Assembly: GCA_028710415.1 (NCBI GenBank)
Contig: JAQTUE010000002.1
Location: 1 to 64,000, forward strand
Direction of reading: 5' to 3'
Length of the DNA: 64,000 nt
Origin: Paludibacter sp.
Lineage (GTDB): Bacteria; Bacteroidota; Bacteroidia; Bacteroidales; Paludibacteraceae
The notes under the pieces were generated by a model, which saw nothing but the letters and a program-made list of their open reading frames with translations, was not told the origin of the DNA and made no database searches. How positions within the stretch are numbered: the first letter of the stretch is position 1; each line of letters begins with the position of its first letter. The translations under genes and the position numbers were made by a program. Below, in pieces: positions 61,132-64,000 of this stretch.

Positions 61132-61713
61132 TCAGTCGTCTTCTTTTACTTTCTTTTCGATCCTTGTATCCGGGATCAACCATAGAAAAGCGATAGCAAT
61201 AATTATACCAATTGAAATTTCTTTCATAAAGAACGAAAGAGGAACAGCAACTGCATAGCCTATTATCGAACTAATCCCTTTCAGATCTTTACCTATTGCC
61301 GTTGAGAGCACAGAATCTTTTCCATGAACCGAAATAATGGTTTTAGAAAGAATATAATAAGCTACACCGGCCATTAGCAGGACAAAAGAATAGGCAGCTA
61401 CCGGCAGTTCTGCAAAGTGATTCTCACCTGCCCAGGCCGTCACAAAAGGAATCAGTGATAGCCAGAATAATAAATGGGTGTTCGACCAAAGGATAGCACC
61501 TGTAACGTGTTTTACGGTATGTACCAGATGATGATGGTTGTTCCAGTAAATGGCAATGTAAATAAAACTGGTGATATAACTGATGAATTTGGGTGCCAAC
61601 ACTTGCAGCGACGCCCAGTCGGTGCCATGGGGCATTTTAAGTTCCAATACCATGATGGTGATCAGAATGGCTATCACCCCATCACTAAATGCTTCTAACC
61701 GGTTCTTATTCAT
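61132..61713 (-). CDS. TMEM175-family K+ channel-like protein
   Basis: 193 residues from the ATG at 61713 (MNKNRLEAFSDGVIAILITI); the frame extends upstream, but the family always begins with R-x-x-x-F-S-D-G. That motif is intact at 5-12. Six transmembrane segments are predicted at about 10-30, 42-60, 75-95, 103-125, 150-165 and 165-185. Bacterial TMEM175 proteins (DUF1211) form tetrameric K+-selective pores. The tail is highly charged (RIEKKVKEDD). Confidence 0.88.
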   Translation of the reverse strand: MNKNRLEAFSDGVIAILITIMVLELKMPHGTDWASLQVLAPKFISYITSFIYIAIYWNNHHHLVHTVKHVTGAILWSNTHLLFWLSLIPFVTAWAGENHFAELPVAAYSFVLLMAGVAYYILSKTIISVHGKDSVLSTAIGKDLKGISSIIGYAVAVPLSFFMKEISIGIIIAIAFLWLIPDTRIEKKVKEDD

Positions 61714-61784
61714 AAGGCAGTATGTCAACATCTCTTTTATAAACAAACAATACATTTTTAAAATTGTTCCTAAATACACTAAAA

Positions 61785-61820
61785 AACCCTTTCAGCTTCC
61801 TTAGTGGAGTTGAAAGGGTT
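61785..61820 (-). terminator. Terminator of the small metal-protein genes
   Basis: AACCCTTTCA and TGAAAGGGTT form the stem; on the minus strand it ends in seven T, 44 bases after the stop of the 61864 gene. Confidence 0.8.
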
Positions 61821-61863
61821 CTTTAATGACATTCGGGTTCTAAAATCCCATGAATTTTAGTCC

Positions 61864-62124
61864 TTATTTTTTTACTGAATCAGTTTTCATGTCCTGCATA
61901 GGTGCTGCTTCCCGATGAATCCTGACATGTCGTTCATAGCGTTCAAACCGTTCAGGTTCATCGCATGAATTCATGCGTTCCTCGTTGTACATGCAACAAT
62001 TATCCATGCGGTGATGCCAGTGCCACGCCCTGTGGAAATGGTCGGGTCCAACCGTTGCCATGAGTCCTCCAAAGGTGAGTGCGGCAGCTAAAAAACCTAT
62101 TAAAAATCTTGATCTTCTATACAT
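61864..62124 (-). CDS. Small His/Cys/Met-rich exported protein
   Basis: 86 residues. N-terminal signal anchor (FLIGFLAAALTFGGLMATVG), then HFHRAWHWHHRMDNCCMYNE, giving five His, two Cys and three Met in a short stretch, followed by an acidic/basic helix (EPERFERYERHVRIHRE). The composition suggests metal binding (Cu, Ni or Zn) in the periplasm; this is inference. Nine bases after the 62134 gene stop, so cotranscribed. Confidence 0.7.
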   Translation of the reverse strand: MYRRSRFLIGFLAAALTFGGLMATVGPDHFHRAWHWHHRMDNCCMYNEERMNSCDEPERFERYERHVRIHREAAPMQDMKTDSVKK

Positions 62125-62133
62125 GTTGTTTGA

Positions 62134-62652
62134 TTATTTAGATTCGTTGTTTTGTGTTGTGTCTTCTTTCTTGTCGGTGGTATCGCAATCACAGTCTGCT
62201 GCACTTTTTTTACCACACCTGCACCTGTCATAGCTTTCGGAATCCTTACCCCAACGGCCACGGCCAAATCCTGTATTCATATTGTTTTTGAATTCGGTAA
62301 ATTCTTCATCGCTCATGCTCCTGATCTTGTCAGCCCAGTAAAACAATTGACCGTGCATGTGATCGTGATGTCCATGATGATGATCGCCGTGATGCTTGTG
62401 GTGATCGTGTCCATAATCCGAATCACAGCACTCATCTTCCGGTCCACAGCCTGGCCCGCAATAGCAGCCATTCCTGTATCCATGATGCCCGTAATACCCG
62501 TGGCCATACCATCCACGCCTCATATGCCCGAAATGCAGCAGGTGGATGATGACCATGAAAATAAAAATACCCAATACCAGTTTAGGCATAAAGAAGAACA
62601 AAGCTCCTACCAGTATGCCTGTCAGTATCACACTTAAAATTGAATGTCTCAT
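62134..62652 (-). CDS. His/Cys-rich membrane-anchored protein
   Basis: 172 residues. Two N-terminal hydrophobic segments (SVILTGILVGALFFFMPKLV, GIFIFMVIIHLLHF), then a Gly/Tyr/His segment (HGYYGHHGYRNGCYC), a Cys cluster (CYCGPGCGPEDECCDSD) and a dense His block with 10 His in 20 residues near 80-100. A short MSDEEFTEFKNNM helix near 112 is shared in form with the 63586 gene (MSDEEREQFKNQW). It ends with RCRCGKKSAADCDC. Likely metal sequestration or sensing. No known family assigned. Confidence 0.7.
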   Translation of the reverse strand: MRHSILSVILTGILVGALFFFMPKLVLGIFIFMVIIHLLHFGHMRRGWYGHGYYGHHGYRNGCYCGPGCGPEDECCDSDYGHDHHKHHGDHHHGHHDHMHGQLFYWADKIRSMSDEEFTEFKNNMNTGFGRGRWGKDSESYDRCRCGKKSAADCDCDTTDKKEDTTQNNESK

Positions 62653-62847
62653 GTTAATTAATTTATTAGTTTGTTTTGAAATCTGTTTTGTATTATTGAA
62701 GACGAATGTGTATTTATTTTACTTTAAATACTATGTAGATATATATCGATATTACTTCCTTCTGTGATTTGTAAGTAGTTGGAACAATATATTGTACTGT
62801 TTTATTTCTTGAAAAATACGATTATACAGCATTTCTAAATAGAAGGA

Positions 62848-63395
62848 AATAAGGGTTTTAATAGGGGTAGTTTGGTTTTCTACTAAGTCCCCGCGATCAG
62901 AGATCGAACAACAATTAAGATAACTATGAAGGTTTGAAAATATATTTTTAATCTTATTTTTTTGTTATTTTTCATTTCTTTCATTTAAAACCTTATTTTT
63001 TTGTTCAATCTTAGTAGCCAGATTACCTCCCCTAAACCCAACCTTATTCTTTGATTGATTGTCTACGGATAAAAGTCCACTCAAAGAATAAGGTTTAATA
63101 TTAGGGGTCAACTTTGCTACTAAGGTTACAATAAAAAAAATGATAAGGTTTTTTAAATTATAACATCTATAAAATCAATAAGTTATGTTGTGTATTTGTA
63201 AAACTTGTCAATCATTATTTAAGAAAAGGATTAATTTACTAAAAGGATTCTCGAACATATATTACAGTATAGTAGGGTTGAAAAATTGGATTTATGACCC
63301 ACTGATGAATTGCAACTTACAACATGTTATATAGTAGGGTTAAAAACCAAAAATAAGGTTTTTAATTTAAAGCCCTTATTTTTGGTTTTTAACCC
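62848..63395. repeat. Cluster of inverted AATAAGG/CTACTAAG modules
   Basis: A module of about 40 bases beginning AATAAGG, with TTAGGGG inside and CTACTAAG at its end, occurs at 62848-62887 (+), 63010-63048 (inverted) and 63087-63125 (+). The two inner copies face each other through the perfect 14-base arms ACCTTATTCTTTGA and TCAAAGAATAAGGT. A further hairpin with perfect 22-base arms lies at 63337-63358 and 63374-63395 (GGGTTAAAAACC at its outer end). No frame of note is present, and 62653-63585 contains no other gene I can support. Confidence 0.8.
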
Positions 63396-63506
63396 TTAGT
63401 AGAAATATTAAGTAAAAAGATCCAACCCTTATTCCCTTATTTAAATAAAATCATTCGACATTATTTAGTTCCAGTTACTAATATTGTTATTGCCAATCAC
63501 GTCACA

Positions 63507-63597
63507 ATCTTACCTCTTGCCTCTACTTACCTTCGTCCTTCGTCTTTTGTCTTTACTCTTGGTTCTTACCTCTTACCTCTTGCCTCTACTTACAACA
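63507..63597. repeat. CTTACCTCTTGCC low-complexity words
   Basis: Repeats of TCTTACCTCTTGCCTCTACT separated by CTTCGTCCTTCGTCTTTTGT. The complementary words (AGAGGTAAGAG, AGAGGCAAGAG) make up the 21-bp tandem inside rluF at 60002 and lie after the DnaJ-like gene near 22368. Confidence 0.7.
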
Positions 63598-63915
63598 CCT
63601 CTGTTTCCACTGGTTTTTAAACTGTTCCCTTTCTTCATCGCTCATTTCCATCAGTTTATTTTTCATCGATGCGTGCATAAACGGTGGCCTGTGGCCGTGG
63701 TGACCCCTGAATCGAAAGCCACTGAATAATAAACGGCTCAGAACAAAGATTCCCATGGCCTGCCAGTAATCCAGCGGTAAGGCTCCTGTTACTTTCGGAA
63801 GTACAGCGTTCCACAGCAGCATGACAATGCCGCTTATTGCAAATAACCCGGTCAGGAATATGGGGATAAACAGGAATCGTCTTTTCCCTCCGAAATGTTG
63901 GTGCATTGTATTCAT
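63586..63915 (-). CDS. Small membrane protein with DEER motif
   Basis: 109 residues. Two transmembrane segments (FLFIPIFLTGLFAISGIVML and QAMGIFVLSRLLFSGF), then a His/Phe/Gly stretch (RFRGHHGHRPPFMHASM) and a C-terminal helix EMSDEEREQFKNQWKQRCCK. The arrangement (membrane anchor, His patch, M-S-D-E-E-R helix, terminal Cys pair) is related to the 62134 protein. Such small proteins often accompany ECF sigma factors in Bacteroidota; a sigma gene, if present, would lie just beyond the window. Metal-linked role is inference. Confidence 0.7.
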   Translation of the reverse strand: MNTMHQHFGGKRRFLFIPIFLTGLFAISGIVMLLWNAVLPKVTGALPLDYWQAMGIFVLSRLLFSGFRFRGHHGHRPPFMHASMKNKLMEMSDEEREQFKNQWKQRCCK

Positions 63916-63960
63916 ATTGCTAATTTTTATTTTGTTTCTTCTTGATTTTTCTTTAATTTC

Positions 63961-63993
63961 TTAACGCTGACATGTCTTCGACGATGTCAGGTT
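63961..63993. repeat. Short palindromic repeat, inverted copy
   Basis: TTAACGCTGACATGTCTTCG then ACGATGTCAGGTT is the inverted counterpart of 24312-24344 with one base changed. It would be in the upstream region of the 63586 gene. Confidence 0.75.
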
Positions 63994-64000
63994 TGTTTTT

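Noticed and set aside
62152-62637. 161-codon plus-strand frame opposite the His-rich gene
   Set aside because: It is the antisense shadow of the His-codon-rich minus-strand gene.

Overview
The window reads as chromosomal DNA of a Bacteroidota bacterium, most likely of the order Bacteroidales. The evidence is promoters of the Bacteroidota type (-7 box TAnnTTTG), SusC/OMP-type beta-barrel receptors with carboxypeptidase-like N-terminal domains, two secreted enzymes ending in type IX secretion (T9SS) sorting domains, a sufBCD cluster, and intergenic space rich in low-complexity words and small inverted-repeat elements. No species can be named from the sequence alone.

Layout. 1-4.9 kb is an AT-rich accessory array in which single small genes (secreted proteins, an Imm26-like immunity protein behind a broken toxin tail, an orphan antitoxin) alternate with ~125-bp imperfect palindromic repeats, all in one orientation. 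5-11 kb holds a DUF1259 protein, a beta-barrel receptor, pyruvate kinase, aroQ and a SemiSWEET transporter. 11-20.6 kb holds DUF3052-corA, zwf-pgl (oxidative pentose phosphate branch), DUF1080, a predicted outer-membrane protein, a HAD phosphatase and a BtuB-like receptor that reads leftward from a cobalamin riboswitch. 21.6-28.1 kb holds a TerB-DnaJ protein, cysS, a RhuM-phospholipase-D-like fusion, rbfA and a LolC/E-type permease. 28.2-33.8 kb is a LacI-controlled fucose locus: regulator, fucU, a polyol-dehydrogenase-like MDR enzyme, an aldo/keto reductase and a GH29 alpha-L-fucosidase, with matching operators. Then lpdA, tRNA-Gly (plus a broken copy), tRNA-Leu and a gene-poor stretch. The repeat family of the first 5 kb returns at 37.8-39.9 kb and 45.5-47.8 kb, again flanking single AT-rich genes. 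Between them lies a 1613-residue T9SS pectinesterase. 47.9-54.2 kb has an S9 peptidase, a secreted endonuclease I and a carboxypeptidase-regulatory-domain protein. 54.5-60.3 kb has sufB, sufC, sufD, a CoA-pyrophosphatase-type NUDIX enzyme and rluF. The right end carries a TMEM175-like channel and three small His/Cys-rich predicted metal-binding proteins around a strongly structured noncoding region.

Most notable: (i) a repeat family of 13 recognisable copies that delimits one-gene cassettes at three loci, with two copies split at about the same internal point by cargo; (ii) at least three further small inverted-repeat families (~141 bp with AACCACAATAG ends, ~118 bp with CCCCTAAAGGGG ends, and AATAAGG/CTACTAAG modules) sitting in leaders and between operon genes; (iii) a possible reduce-then-oxidise fucose route; (iv) a protease fused to a predicted beta-barrel; (v) word-like low-complexity modules that recur in intergenic DNA and inside the rluF coding sequence.
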